NCBI GenBank assembly: GCA_040779335.1
Contig: JBFONV010000004.1
Location: 439,787-503,786, forward strand
Direction: 5' to 3'
From: JBFONV01 sp040779335
Lineage (GTDB): Bacteria; Pseudomonadota; Gammaproteobacteria; Enterobacterales; Alteromonadaceae
DNA length: 64,000 nt
Position numbers and translations under genes: made by a program. The notes beneath the pieces were generated by a model. The model saw only the letters and a list, made by a program, of their open reading frames with translations. It was not told the DNA's origin and ran no database searches. Positions 51,891 to 62,334 of the stretch are shown piece by piece. Positions within the stretch are counted from its first letter, which is position 1, and every line of letters begins with the position of its first letter.

Positions 51891-53600
51891 ATGCCCATTC
51901 AAGAACAATGCTTTACGTCTTTTACCGAATCGATTAACGGCTATGCTTTACCGACAAAATTTACCTTTCCGTTTTATTATGAGCCACACCCGTTATGCAT
52001 ACTTGCGGCGCAGCAATTACAAGGTCATCTGCAACAACAAACTAACTGGCAGCATAACTTTGGTTTAACGGATGATGAAGAAAATGTTATCGGCAAAATG
52101 TTTGGTGTTTTATTGGTACAAAAACCAAGTGGCGAGATAGGGTACTTATCGGCATTTTCGGGCAAACTCGCTGAACAAAATTTATTACCGCATTTTGTGC
52201 CGCCAGTGTTTGATATGCTCAGCAAAGATAGCTTTTTTCTCGAGCAACAGTCAGCAATAAACGCACTCAATGAGCAATTGGATAGCTTATTGAAAAATCC
52301 AAATATTGCCGTTGTTCGCAGTCAATTGTCCGCATATGAGGCGACGGCTAGCGAAGAAATAAAAGCGATGCAAGCCAAGATGACCTTGTCGCGTAAAATT
52401 AGAAAGCAAAAAAGGGCTGAGCAAACGTCTGATAACGATGAATCACAGCTCATGAACGCGCAATTAAGCCAAGAAAGTATCAATGAAAAAAATCAGCTAA
52501 AGGCGTTAAAGGCACACTGGCAAGTTCAAATTGATGCCCTAAGAGCCCAATTAGATAATTTTACCGATCAAATAGATGCGTTAAAAACCAAAAGAAAAAT
52601 ATTATCGGCGTCGCTGCAACAACAATTGTTCGCACAATATCGATTTTTAAATGCGCAAGGCGTTGAAAAAGAGATTAATGATATTTTTAGTGAGTCGGCA
52701 CATCCACCACCAGCCGGCACGGGAGAATGTGCGGCACCAAAATTATTACAATACGCGTTTAAATGGCAGCTAAAACCTTTAGCAATGGCAGAGTTTTGGT
52801 GGGGACGTTCGCCTAAATCAGAAGTACGGCAACATCAAAATTTTTATCCTGCCTGTAAAGGCAAGTGTCAGCCGATACTGGCTCATATGCTTGAAGGTAT
52901 AGAGCTTGACGATAACCCACTTATCGTTAATCCCGCCTTGAATAAATCTTTGGCGATTATTTATCAAGATGACGAGATGTTAGTGATCAATAAGCCGGCT
53001 GAATTTCTATCTGTGCCGGGCAAAAGTATTGAAGATTCAGTGTATTTGCGGATAAAGCGCGATTTTCCCCATGCCGAAGGACCACTCATTGTCCATCGCT
53101 TAGACATGTCAACCTCAGGTTTAATGGTGATCGCATTAAGTAAACGAGCGCATAAAAAGTTGCAGAAGCAATTTATTAATCGTTCTGTTGAAAAACGTTA
53201 TGTGGCGTTATTGTCTGGAGATTTGGACGGTGAGCAGGGAGACATTGATTTACCGTTAAGGGGCGATTTATATGACAGACCCAGACAATTAGTCTGCCAT
53301 CAGCATGGCAAGCCTGCTAAAACCCGTTGGCAAGTGATCGCCCGCATCAAAAGTAATGAAAATTTGCCTGTGGATGCACATGGCTCGGTTAATACTAAGG
53401 TTTATTTGTATCCTAAAACAGGTCGTACTCATCAACTGCGGGTACATTGTGCCCATTCGTTAGGATTAAATATGCCTATAGTTGGGGATGATCTTTATGG
53501 TCGCAAAGCAGAACGTTTGTATTTGCATGCTGAGTATTTGTCGTTAGAACATCCACTTACCAAAGAAAATATGGTGTTTCAGGTGGACGCCGAGTTTTAA
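51891..53600 (+). CDS. large RluA-family pseudouridine synthase
   Basis: 569 residues. Residues from about 355 form the RluA catalytic domain, with the nucleophile D in VHRLDMSTSGLMV. The N-terminal about 340 residues contain a charged coiled-coil (ALNEQLDSLLKNP to QLDNFTDQIDALKTKRK), an extension seen in Vibrio/Alteromonadales relatives but absent from enteric RluA. Known members of the family modify tRNA U32 and 23S U746, and this may be the local equivalent. There is no clear ribosome site before the ATG. Confidence 0.88.
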   Translation: MPIQEQCFTSFTESINGYALPTKFTFPFYYEPHPLCILAAQQLQGHLQQQTNWQHNFGLTDDEENVIGKMFGVLLVQKPSGEIGYLSAFSGKLAEQNLLPHFVPPVFDMLSKDSFFLEQQSAINALNEQLDSLLKNPNIAVVRSQLSAYEATASEEIKAMQAKMTLSRKIRKQKRAEQTSDNDESQLMNAQLSQESINEKNQLKALKAHWQVQIDALRAQLDNFTDQIDALKTKRKILSASLQQQLFAQYRFLNAQGVEKEINDIFSESAHPPPAGTGECAAPKLLQYAFKWQLKPLAMAEFWWGRSPKSEVRQHQNFYPACKGKCQPILAHMLEGIELDDNPLIVNPALNKSLAIIYQDDEMLVINKPAEFLSVPGKSIEDSVYLRIKRDFPHAEGPLIVHRLDMSTSGLMVIALSKRAHKKLQKQFINRSVEKRYVALLSGDLDGEQGDIDLPLRGDLYDRPRQLVCHQHGKPAKTRWQVIARIKSNENLPVDAHGSVNTKVYLYPKTGRTHQLRVHCAHSLGLNMPIVGDDLYGRKAERLYLHAEYLSLEHPLTKENMVFQVDAEF

Positions 53601-53624
53601 CGATTAGTTAACCGTCCTACCCAG

Positions 53625-54524
53625 TTAATGATTTTTATGAGCACTGTCACGATATTGTTTCGGTGAAATACCGATAGTCTTTTTGAATAAGCGCGAGAAA
53701 TAATAAGGATCGTTATACCCTAAGCTTTCCGCAATATTTTTAACCGAATTATTGGTGTTATCAAGTTGGCTGCATGCATGTTGAATTTTCATATTAATGA
53801 AATGTTGTATTGGCGAGGTATCGGTTAATTCTTTAAATTTTTTGGCGAAATGAAACTTTGACAATTGGCTGTAGTGTGCCAGCGTATCTAAATTCAATTC
53901 TTGATGCAGATTGTTGCGCATCAGCGCCTCGACAGCATCAAGGTCAAAATTACTGCTACCATTAAACGCGGTTAATCGAAGTTGTAACGCCAAAAAGCTT
54001 AGCGCTTGTTGTAAAACGTGTACGGCATGAATAACGTTGGTGGCAGTATAACCTCTACTACCCAAGGCAAGTAAACTATCTAAGTCGTTGATTATATTGC
54101 TAAGTAGCCCGACATGGGCGATACCATCATCCATTTTCATTAAAAGACGTTCAGCAAAATCACTGGATAAGCTGCCACTAAAATTGATCCAATAGAGACT
54201 ATGTTTGCTGTCTGATTTCGCTTGATAATGAAAATCTTCATTTGGTGAAATAACAACAAGATCGCCACGTTTAATATTTCGTAACTTATTTTTGTAGCGC
54301 AATTGTGCCTGACCAGACTGACAATAAAACAGGCCGTGTTGGTTTATCAATTCGTTTTTGATCTGATAGTAATTATTCTGAAAAGACTTACCCAAAGAGA
54401 TCGGATATAGCCCTTTTGTTAAGGGGTGAAGCTGCAACTTCTTCAAAAGAAATATCGGGATCAGCAAGCGGATCTCATGTTCCACGGATGGTTTATGCGA
54501 AATTTCATCATGCTTTGTTGCCAT
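53625..54524 (-). CDS. AraC-family transcription regulator
   Basis: 299 residues. An N-terminal cupin (GLFYCQSGQAQLRYKNKLRNIKRGDLVVISP) that should bind a small ligand, then the two HTH units (LDTLAHYSQLSKFHFAKKFKELT; VKNIAESLGYNDPYYFSRLFKKTIGISPKQYR). It diverges from the IcmF operon with 231 bases between, so that operon is the likely target. The ligand may be an organic acid, but nothing in the sequence shows it. Confidence 0.9.
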   Translation of the reverse strand: MATKHDEISHKPSVEHEIRLLIPIFLLKKLQLHPLTKGLYPISLGKSFQNNYYQIKNELINQHGLFYCQSGQAQLRYKNKLRNIKRGDLVVISPNEDFHYQAKSDSKHSLYWINFSGSLSSDFAERLLMKMDDGIAHVGLLSNIINDLDSLLALGSRGYTATNVIHAVHVLQQALSFLALQLRLTAFNGSSNFDLDAVEALMRNNLHQELNLDTLAHYSQLSKFHFAKKFKELTDTSPIQHFINMKIQHACSQLDNTNNSVKNIAESLGYNDPYYFSRLFKKTIGISPKQYRDSAHKNH

Positions 54525-54779
54525 TTTATTCGCTCACCTTTTTTACTGCACTTAAAATGACAATATAGTCCATCAATTTAACAATAAAATCAATTTTATC
54601 CGTATAAGCATTGTGATGTAATGATATCAATAATGAATAATGTGTGATCACCACAGCAAGTTGACACAAAATTGCCTTATTAATCGTGAAATATCATCCC
54701 GATAAATTCGAAATTTAGGCGCTATTGGTCAATAGTTGTTTGCACAATCGATTAAATGTGCTCATCAAGAGAGATTGAA

Positions 54780-57700
54780 ATGAATTCTGAAAGATACCAA
54801 TTAAAGAATAAAATAAGAATTGTTACTGCTGCGTCATTGTTTGACGGTCACGACGCTGCGATCAATATCATGCGCCGTATTTTGCAATCAAGTGGCGCTG
54901 AAGTTATTCACTTGGGGCACGATCGTAGTGTGGAAGAGGTGGTTAATACTGCTATTCAAGAAGATGCCAATGCAATTGCCATGACCTCTTACCAAGGTGG
55001 TCATAACGAATATTTTAAATATATGTACGACCTGTTAAAAGAGCGCGGTTGTGAGCATATTCGCATTGTTGGCGGCGGCGGTGGGGTAATATTACCTGAA
55101 GAAATTAAAATGTTGCACGAATACGGCATTACACGTATCTATTCGCCCGATGATGGTCGAGAGCTTGGCCTACAAGGCATGATTGATGACATGCTTGAGC
55201 GTTGTGATTTTAAAACTGGCATGAACGTTAAAAAAGATGATGTCGCTAATCTTAAAAAGAATGATAAACAAGCCATTGCCCGTTTGATCTCTGCAGCAGA
55301 AAATGCACCCGAAGAAAATAAAGAGCATCTTGAAAAAATTCATAAAATTGCAGCAACAAGCAAAACGCCGGTATTAGGCATAACAGGTACAGGTGGAGCG
55401 GGTAAATCGTCATTGGTTGATGAGCTTATTCGCCGATTTTTAATGGCCTCAAGCGATAGCAAAATAGCGATAGTGTCAGTTGATCCGTCTAAACGTAAAA
55501 CTGGTGGCGCGCTATTAGGCGATCGTATTCGTATGAATGCCGTCAATAATGAGCGTGTATACATGCGTTCATTAGCCACCCGCCAATCTAACTTGGCATT
55601 GTCGGTATACGTTAATGAGTCACTCGATATTCTAAAAGCGGCAGATTTTGATCTTATTATTTTGGAAACGTCAGGTATTGGTCAGTCTGATACTGAAATT
55701 GAAGAGCATTCTGATGTATCTCTTTATGTAATGACGCCAGAATATGGCGCGGCAACGCAATTAGAAAAAATCGATATGCTTGATTTCGCTGATATTATTG
55801 CAGTGAATAAATTTGACAAGCGTGGTGCACAAGACGCGTTGCGCGATGTTAAAAAGCAATATAAACGCAATCGCGGTCTATTTGAGGCCGGTGATGATGA
55901 AGTTCCAGTATATGGCACTATCGCATCACAATTTAACGATAGAGGTATGACCGAATTATATAATGCGGTTATTACTGAGCTGAATAAAAAATCGAAAGGT
56001 ATTGTCACCGAGCTACTGTCAATCGAGGGGACACAAGCAGATAAAGCCAGCGTTATACCCGGTAAGCGTACTCGTTATCTCTCTGAAATTGCGGAAAATA
56101 ACCGTGGTTATGATGAATGGGTAGAGTCACAAGCAAAAGTTGCACAAAAACTTTATGGTATTCAGCAAGCCATTGAGGCCGCATCAACAAGTGGTGAAGA
56201 ACATGGTAATGCTTTGGTTGAGCAGTTACAGGCATTATATAAGCAAGTCGAGTTAGACTTTGATCCGAAAAACAAATTAATTTTAGAGCAATGGAGCGAT
56301 AAAGTTCAGCGTTATAAAAATCCATTGTTTAAATTTCAAGTGCGTAACAAAGAGTTAGCAATTGAAACGCATACTAAGTCTTTATCTCAACTTGATATTC
56401 CGAAAATATGTCTGCCTAAATATCAAGGCTGGGGCGATATTTTAAAGTGGAATCTACAAGAAAATGTACCGGGTGAGTTCCCTTATACTGCTGGTTTATT
56501 TCCATTTAAACGCGAAGGTGAAGATCCAACCCGTATGTTTGCCGGCGAAGGTGGCCCAGAGCGCACTAACCGTCGCTTTCATTATGTGTCAAAAGGGATG
56601 CCAGCTAAGCGCTTATCAACCGCGTTTGACTCGGTAACTTTATATGGTAACGATCCGCATATTCGCCCTGATATTTACGGGAAAATTGGTAATGCAGGGG
56701 TGTCTATTTGTTGTTTGGATGATGCTAAAAAGCTCTATTCAGGTTTTGATTTGGCAGATCCTATGACGTCTGTGTCTATGACCATTAATGGACCTGCGCC
56801 GATTTTACTAGGGTTTTTCCTTAATGCGGCGATTGACCAACAATGTGAACGTTATATTACGGAACATGGTCTAGAAAAAGACGTACAAGCAAAGATCGCT
56901 AAAATTTATCAAGCAAAAGGCTGTGAGCGTCCTAGTTATCAAGGTGAACTTCCTGAAGGCAACGACGGCTTAGGTTTGATGTTGTTAGGTGCTACTGGTG
57001 ATCAAGTGTTACCGGCTGATGTTTATCAAGAGATCAAAGCAAAAACTCTGACTATGGTGCGCGGCACCGTTCAAGCCGATATTTTAAAAGAAGATCAGGC
57101 GCAAAATACCTGTATTTTCTCCACCGAATTTGCGCTACGTCTGATGGGCGATGTTCAAGAATACTTTATTGATAAAGGGGTACGTAACTTCTACTCAGTA
57201 TCTATTTCTGGTTACCATATTGCTGAAGCAGGCGCTAACCCGATCACACAGTTGGCGCTCACCTTGGCAAATGGCTTTACCTTTGTTGAATATTATTTAA
57301 GCCGAGGCATGGACATTAATGATTTTGGTCCTAATTTATCGTTCTTTTTCTCTAATGGTATAGATCCTGAGTATGCGGTTATTGGTCGTGTTGCCCGTCG
57401 TATCTGGTCTAAAGCTATGAAGAATAAATATAATGCCAATGCTCGTGCCCAAATGTTGAAATATCATATTCAAACATCAGGACGTTCATTACATGCGCAA
57501 GAAATTGATTTTAATGATATTCGTACGACGTTGCAGGCGTTATACGCTATTTATGATAACTGTAACTCGTTGCACACTAATGCATATGATGAAGCGATCA
57601 CAACACCAACAGAAGACAGTGTTAGACGCGCAATGGCAATTCAATTAATTATTAACCGTGAACTCGGGCTTGCTAAAAATGAAAACCCTATTCAAGGATC

Positions 57701-58160
57701 ATTTATTATCGAAGAGCTTACTGAGTTAGTTGAAGAAGCTGTACTAACTGAATTTGATCGCATTACTGAGCGTGGTGGTGTGTTAGGTGCCATGGAAACC
57801 ATGTATCAGCGCAGTAAGATACAAGAAGAAAGCTTGTATTATGAAAACCTAAAACATACCGGTGAATACCCAATTATTGGGGTTAATACTTTCTTGAGTT
57901 CAAAGGGATCGCCAACCGTTATTCCGTCAGAAGTTATTCGTGCTACAGAGGAAGAAAAAACGTATCAAATCGATATGTTGGCGAGCCTGCATAAAGCCAA
58001 TGAGGCTGAAGTGAATGCCAAATTAAGTCAACTGCAACAAGCGGCGATTAGACATGAGAATATTTTTGAATTGATGATGGATGCCTGTAAAATTTGTTCA
58101 TTAGGTCAGGTTGTTAACTCATTATTTGATGTCGGTGGCCAATATCGCCGCAATATGTAA
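54780..58160 (+). CDS. icmF: fused isobutyryl-CoA mutase (IcmF)
   Basis: 1126 residues from the ATG at 54780, which has GAGAG before it (frame open to an ATG at 54756; numbering below from there). Order: B12-binding domain (LFDGHDAAIN, base-off histidine H32), linker, MeaI-type P-loop GTPase chaperone (GTGGAGKS at 211-218; NKFD at 351-354), linker, then the mutase large barrel. F595 (DPTRMFAGEGG) and Q783 (QAQNT) stand where methylmalonyl-CoA mutase has Tyr and Arg, the known signature of isobutyryl-CoA/n-butyryl-CoA mutases. It isomerises isobutyryl-CoA and n-butyryl-CoA with adenosylcobalamin. First gene of a five-gene plus-strand run. Confidence 0.93.
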   Translation: MNSERYQLKNKIRIVTAASLFDGHDAAINIMRRILQSSGAEVIHLGHDRSVEEVVNTAIQEDANAIAMTSYQGGHNEYFKYMYDLLKERGCEHIRIVGGGGGVILPEEIKMLHEYGITRIYSPDDGRELGLQGMIDDMLERCDFKTGMNVKKDDVANLKKNDKQAIARLISAAENAPEENKEHLEKIHKIAATSKTPVLGITGTGGAGKSSLVDELIRRFLMASSDSKIAIVSVDPSKRKTGGALLGDRIRMNAVNNERVYMRSLATRQSNLALSVYVNESLDILKAADFDLIILETSGIGQSDTEIEEHSDVSLYVMTPEYGAATQLEKIDMLDFADIIAVNKFDKRGAQDALRDVKKQYKRNRGLFEAGDDEVPVYGTIASQFNDRGMTELYNAVITELNKKSKGIVTELLSIEGTQADKASVIPGKRTRYLSEIAENNRGYDEWVESQAKVAQKLYGIQQAIEAASTSGEEHGNALVEQLQALYKQVELDFDPKNKLILEQWSDKVQRYKNPLFKFQVRNKELAIETHTKSLSQLDIPKICLPKYQGWGDILKWNLQENVPGEFPYTAGLFPFKREGEDPTRMFAGEGGPERTNRRFHYVSKGMPAKRLSTAFDSVTLYGNDPHIRPDIYGKIGNAGVSICCLDDAKKLYSGFDLADPMTSVSMTINGPAPILLGFFLNAAIDQQCERYITEHGLEKDVQAKIAKIYQAKGCERPSYQGELPEGNDGLGLMLLGATGDQVLPADVYQEIKAKTLTMVRGTVQADILKEDQAQNTCIFSTEFALRLMGDVQEYFIDKGVRNFYSVSISGYHIAEAGANPITQLALTLANGFTFVEYYLSRGMDINDFGPNLSFFFSNGIDPEYAVIGRVARRIWSKAMKNKYNANARAQMLKYHIQTSGRSLHAQEIDFNDIRTTLQALYAIYDNCNSLHTNAYDEAITTPTEDSVRRAMAIQLIINRELGLAKNENPIQGSFIIEELTELVEEAVLTEFDRITERGGVLGAMETMYQRSKIQEESLYYENLKHTGEYPIIGVNTFLSSKGSPTVIPSEVIRATEEEKTYQIDMLASLHKANEAEVNAKLSQLQQAAIRHENIFELMMDACKICSLGQVVNSLFDVGGQYRRNM

Positions 58161-58171
58161 GGAGCTTTATT

Positions 58172-59962
58172 GTGAGTGATTACAAAGCACCATTAAAAGA
58201 CATGCAATTCTTGTTACACGATGTTTTTAACGTCGCAAAGTTGTGGGCGGAAATCCCTCAATTAGCGGACGTTATCGATCGCGAAACCGCTGATGCTATT
58301 TTAGAAGAAGGCGCAAAATTAACCTCACAGGTTATTGCGCCATTAAACCGAAATAGTGATGAACAAGGAGCAATATTTGCAGACGGTAATGTGGTTACCC
58401 CTGACGGTTTTGCAAATGCCTATCAATTGTATTGTCAAGGTGGTTGGGGGGCGTTAAGTGGTGACCCTCACTATGGCGGCATGGGCATGCCGAAGATGTT
58501 GCAATCTGCTGTTGAAGAAATGACGCAATCAGCGTCGATCTCTTTCGCGCTTTACCCTATGTTGACTGCGGGCGCCTGCTTGGCGCTCTCTGCTCATGGT
58601 TGCGAAACGCTTAAAAGCATTTATCTTGAGAAAATGTATTCAGGGCAGTGGGCTGGTACTATGTGCCTGACCGAGCCCCACGCGGGCAGCGATCTGGGGA
58701 TTATGACCTCAAAGGCTGAAGCGGCTGAAAATAATAGTTTTAAAATCAGTGGTACTAAAATATTTATTACCGGTGGCGAGCAAGATCTAACCGAAAATAT
58801 CATTCACTTAGTGCTTGCTAAGATCCCTGGTGCACCAGCCGGACCTCGTGGCATTTCTATGTTTGTGGTGCCTAAGTTTTTACTTAACGACGACGGTAGC
58901 TTGGATGCGCGAAACTCAGTGTCATGTGGATCTATTGAACATAAAATGGGCATAAAAGGCTCGGCAACCGCGGTAATGAATTTTGATGGTGCCACGGGCT
59001 ATTTAGTGGGAGAGCCCAATAAAGGCCTAAATTATATGTTCACTATGATGAATTATGAGCGTTTAGGTATGGGGATCCAAGGAGTTGGCGCTGCAGAAAC
59101 TTCTTACCAAATAGCTTCACAATATGCTTTAGAGCGTCAACAAGGACGCGCGGCAACTGGTGCGCAATCACCAGCTCAAAAAGCGGATTCTATTTTGGTT
59201 CATCCCGATGTGCGCAAAATGCTGTTGACGATGCGTTCATTGACTGAGGCTGGTCGGTGTTTTTCGCTGTATGTCGCCAAACAACTTGATATTGTTAAGT
59301 TCACTAATGATGTAGAGCAAAAACATGCTGCTGAGAGCATGGTGGCACTATTGACGCCAGTGGCGAAAGCTTTCTTAACCGATATGGCTTTTGAAAGCTG
59401 CGTTCATGGTCAAATGGTATTAGGTGGTCATGGCTACGTAAGGGAATGGGAGCAGGAACAACTGGTTCGCGATGTGCGTATTGCCCAAATATACGAAGGC
59501 ACCAATGGTATTCAATCTTTAGATCTCTTAGGACGTAAAATAGCAGCAGACAATGGCAAAATGCTCGAACTGTATTTGCAAGAAATACAGACATTCATTG
59601 ACAATAATGCCGAGCAAGAACCGATGAGCTTTTATATTCAATCACTTGAGAATGCGGTGAGCAAACTAAAAAAAGTGACTCAGTTATTACTCGACGCTAA
59701 GCAATCAGATAAAAATGCGATTGGCGCCTCAGCAACTGATTATCAAGCAATATTTGGGTATGTTAGTTATGCCTACATGTGGAATATGATGGTTGAAAAG
59801 TCACTGAATAAATTACACGCTGGAGATGATTTTTATCAGGGGAAATTGTATCTTGCTCAGTTTTATATGTCGCGTATTCTGCCTCGAATTGATGCTCATA
59901 TTAAGGCGATAGAAGCGGGCAGTGACTCTATCATGTCTATGCCTGAATCGTTTTTTGCGTAA
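58172..59962 (+). CDS. acyl-CoA dehydrogenase with C-terminal extension
   Basis: 596 residues, the long ACAD subgroup. N-terminal helical cap, FAD segments CLTEPHAGSDLGIM and ISGTKIFITGGEQ, catalytic Glu in IYEGTNGIQSLDLLGRK, then an additional about 130-residue helical domain that tetramerises in relatives. The start is GTG; AAGGAGC stands nine bases upstream. Only 11 bases after icmF, so cotranscribed. Short- or branched-chain acyl-CoA is the likely substrate given the mutase; exact specificity is open. Confidence 0.9.
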   Translation: MSDYKAPLKDMQFLLHDVFNVAKLWAEIPQLADVIDRETADAILEEGAKLTSQVIAPLNRNSDEQGAIFADGNVVTPDGFANAYQLYCQGGWGALSGDPHYGGMGMPKMLQSAVEEMTQSASISFALYPMLTAGACLALSAHGCETLKSIYLEKMYSGQWAGTMCLTEPHAGSDLGIMTSKAEAAENNSFKISGTKIFITGGEQDLTENIIHLVLAKIPGAPAGPRGISMFVVPKFLLNDDGSLDARNSVSCGSIEHKMGIKGSATAVMNFDGATGYLVGEPNKGLNYMFTMMNYERLGMGIQGVGAAETSYQIASQYALERQQGRAATGAQSPAQKADSILVHPDVRKMLLTMRSLTEAGRCFSLYVAKQLDIVKFTNDVEQKHAAESMVALLTPVAKAFLTDMAFESCVHGQMVLGGHGYVREWEQEQLVRDVRIAQIYEGTNGIQSLDLLGRKIAADNGKMLELYLQEIQTFIDNNAEQEPMSFYIQSLENAVSKLKKVTQLLLDAKQSDKNAIGASATDYQAIFGYVSYAYMWNMMVEKSLNKLHAGDDFYQGKLYLAQFYMSRILPRIDAHIKAIEAGSDSIMSMPESFFA

Positions 59963-60065
59963 AAGAGTTGTTCTATATAAATATGACAGTGCCAACTGAC
60001 TAAAGTCTAATAGCAATAGTGTCGGCGTTTTTCTATGCTGCAAATAACGTAACTTTATAATAAGG

Positions 60066-61091
60066 ATGATCGCTGTGAACAGTGTACCGAATAGTTTTAA
60101 AGCATTTCGCATTCATAATGTCGACAATAAAATATCTAGTGGTTTTGAAACGATTAGTCTTGATGATTTAACTGATGGTGAAGTGGTTATTCAGGTCGCA
60201 TACTCCGATATCAATTACAAGGATGCTTTGGCGGCGACGGGCAAAGGAAAAATTTTACGCACTTATCCCTTAGTTGGCGGTATCGATCTGTCGGGCGTGG
60301 TATTGAGCTCTACAGATGATCGTTTTGCAAACGGGGATAAAGTACTGGTTTGTGGCGCACAACTATCTGAGCTTTATGACGGTGGTTATACTCAGTATGC
60401 GAGAGTGAAATCAAGCGCGGTTGTTCCTCTGCCTCAGGGCATATCATTATGGGATGCTATGGCATTAGGTACCGCTGGCTATACTGCAGCAATTGCCGTG
60501 CAGCGAATGGAAGATAATGGACAAATTCCTGAACGAGGTCCAATTGTGGTTACTGGTGCGACAGGTGGTGTCGGTAGTTTTGCGATAAATATGTTGGCTA
60601 GTTTAGGCTATGAAGTGCATGCCTTTACAGGAAAAGCGGAGCAGCACGATTACTTGACCGAACTCGGTGCTACGACCTTAATTAATCGACACACCCTTGA
60701 AATGGGAACAAAACCGCTAGAAAAAGCGCAGTATGGTGGCGCAGTTGATAATGTTGGTGGTGAAACCCTAAGCTGGCTAACGCGTGTTATCGCGCCATGG
60801 GGGAATATAGCCTCGATTGGTTTGGCTGGCGGCTATAAATTAGAATCGACTGTTATGCCGTTTATTTTACGTGGCGTTAGTTTACTCGGGATAAACTCTG
60901 TAGAAATGCCCTTATCTGTTCGAGCAAAAGCCTGGCAACGACTTGCTACTGATTTAAAACCGAGCAAATTAAAAACTATCGCGCCTATCACTATTGCATT
61001 TGACGATTTACCTCAGGCGTTTAACGGCTATATTGATGGCACTGTTACAGGGCGTACTGTGGTAGCGATAGCACCAGAGCTTGACAGCTAA
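60066..61091 (+). CDS. zinc-independent quinone-type reductase, acrylyl-CoA reductase-like (AcuI/YhdH)
   Basis: 341 residues. Medium-chain dehydrogenase without zinc ligands; SDINYKDALAATGKGKI and PLVGGIDLSGVV are shared with AcuI/YhdH, and the NADPH loop is VTGATGGVGSFA. AcuI reduces acrylyl-CoA to propionyl-CoA. In this operon a related enoyl-CoA such as methacrylyl- or acrylyl-CoA may be the substrate, but this is inference. The gap from the dehydrogenase is 103 bases. Confidence 0.87.
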   Translation: MIAVNSVPNSFKAFRIHNVDNKISSGFETISLDDLTDGEVVIQVAYSDINYKDALAATGKGKILRTYPLVGGIDLSGVVLSSTDDRFANGDKVLVCGAQLSELYDGGYTQYARVKSSAVVPLPQGISLWDAMALGTAGYTAAIAVQRMEDNGQIPERGPIVVTGATGGVGSFAINMLASLGYEVHAFTGKAEQHDYLTELGATTLINRHTLEMGTKPLEKAQYGGAVDNVGGETLSWLTRVIAPWGNIASIGLAGGYKLESTVMPFILRGVSLLGINSVEMPLSVRAKAWQRLATDLKPSKLKTIAPITIAFDDLPQAFNGYIDGTVTGRTVVAIAPELDS

Positions 61092-61141
61092 AAATCATGA
61101 GTCAATTTTACTCAAAGCGTTGTATTTATTAAGTGGTAACT

Positions 61142-62272
61142 ATGGAAAACTCTCCTGTTTTATTTGAAGAAATTAGCTGTGCGAATAGCAAAAAAATAGG
61201 GGTTGCAACCCTTAATATGCCAAATAAACTTAATGCCTTGAGTTTACCTATGATTAAATTGTTGTTGCCAAAGTTAAAATCGTGGCAAGTAGACAATGAT
61301 GTTGTCGCGGTGTTTTTGCAAGGAGCAGGGGATAAAGCGTTTTGCGCTGGTGGCGATGTTGTTAGCGTATACAATGAACTTGCGAAAGAATCGTCTGATA
61401 ACATCAGCCATGTCGTTGATTTTTTTAGCGAAGAGTACACACTTGATCACCTTATTCATTGCTATAAAAAGCCCTTTATTGTTTGGGGAAGTGGTATTGT
61501 TATGGGCGGTGGATTGGGATTGATGGCTGGAGCAAGTCACCGCATAGCCACTGAAACCACTAAAATGGCAATGCCAGAAATCAATATAGGCTTATACCCA
61601 GACGTAGGAGCTACATGGTTTTTAAGTCGCATGCCAAGCAATATCGGCTTGTTTTTAGGATTATCCGCAGCACAATTAAATGCAGGGGATGCTAATTACT
61701 TAGGCTTGAGTGACTATTATATTAACAGCCAGCACAAAGATGATTTTTTGACTGCGTTAAGCAAAACAGTGTGGCATGAGAATATTGCCGATAACCATGC
61801 AATACTGTCAGCCTGTATCGAGGCATTCGTGCAACAAACGAATATCCCAATGCCTGAGTCTATGGTGCGAACACACCAAGAGTTAATTGGACAAACTTTT
61901 GATCATCAAGATTTACCTACAATAGTAGAAAAGTTAAATGAATTGTCGTTAACAGACGATTGGTTTAAAGCTGCTCAAGCAACTTTAGCGAAAGGAAGTC
62001 CCTTGAGTGCTTGCCTTATATATGAGCAACTGCATCGAGGTAAAACACTCTCACTGGCCCAATGTTTTAAATTAGAGTTAAATTTATCAATCAAATCGGC
62101 GCAATTTGGTGAGTTTAAAGAAGGGGTGAGAGCACTATTGGTGGATAAAGATAAAGCGCCTCAATGGCATTATCCTGATATTGATGTAGTAGAAGAAGAA
62201 ACTATCGAATGGTTTTTTCAACCTTTTTTCTCGGATGAGCAACATCCACTGAACGAATTGGAAAATAGCTAG
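61142..62272 (+). CDS. 3-hydroxyisobutyryl-CoA hydrolase-like crotonase
   Basis: 376 residues from the ATG at 61142 (frame opens at GTG 61133). The length (over 350) and segments FCAGGDVVSVYNE, GSGIVMGGGLGLM, MPEINIGLYPDVGATWFLSRM are those of HIBYL-CoA hydrolases rather than simple enoyl-CoA hydratases. It would free 3-hydroxyisobutyrate in valine breakdown. No strong ribosome site is visible. The pairing with IcmF and the dehydrogenase argues for a valine/isobutyrate role. Confidence 0.85.
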   Translation: MENSPVLFEEISCANSKKIGVATLNMPNKLNALSLPMIKLLLPKLKSWQVDNDVVAVFLQGAGDKAFCAGGDVVSVYNELAKESSDNISHVVDFFSEEYTLDHLIHCYKKPFIVWGSGIVMGGGLGLMAGASHRIATETTKMAMPEINIGLYPDVGATWFLSRMPSNIGLFLGLSAAQLNAGDANYLGLSDYYINSQHKDDFLTALSKTVWHENIADNHAILSACIEAFVQQTNIPMPESMVRTHQELIGQTFDHQDLPTIVEKLNELSLTDDWFKAAQATLAKGSPLSACLIYEQLHRGKTLSLAQCFKLELNLSIKSAQFGEFKEGVRALLVDKDKAPQWHYPDIDVVEEETIEWFFQPFFSDEQHPLNELENS

Positions 62273-62334
62273 CTATTATTAGCGGCTATTAAAAAATTAT
62301 TAGATAATATGAATAAGTAATGTAAGGAACTATT

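Noticed and set aside
51808..52068. 86-codon ORF overlapping the start of the large RluA-family gene
   Set aside because: Out of frame with the conserved protein and without a ribosome site.
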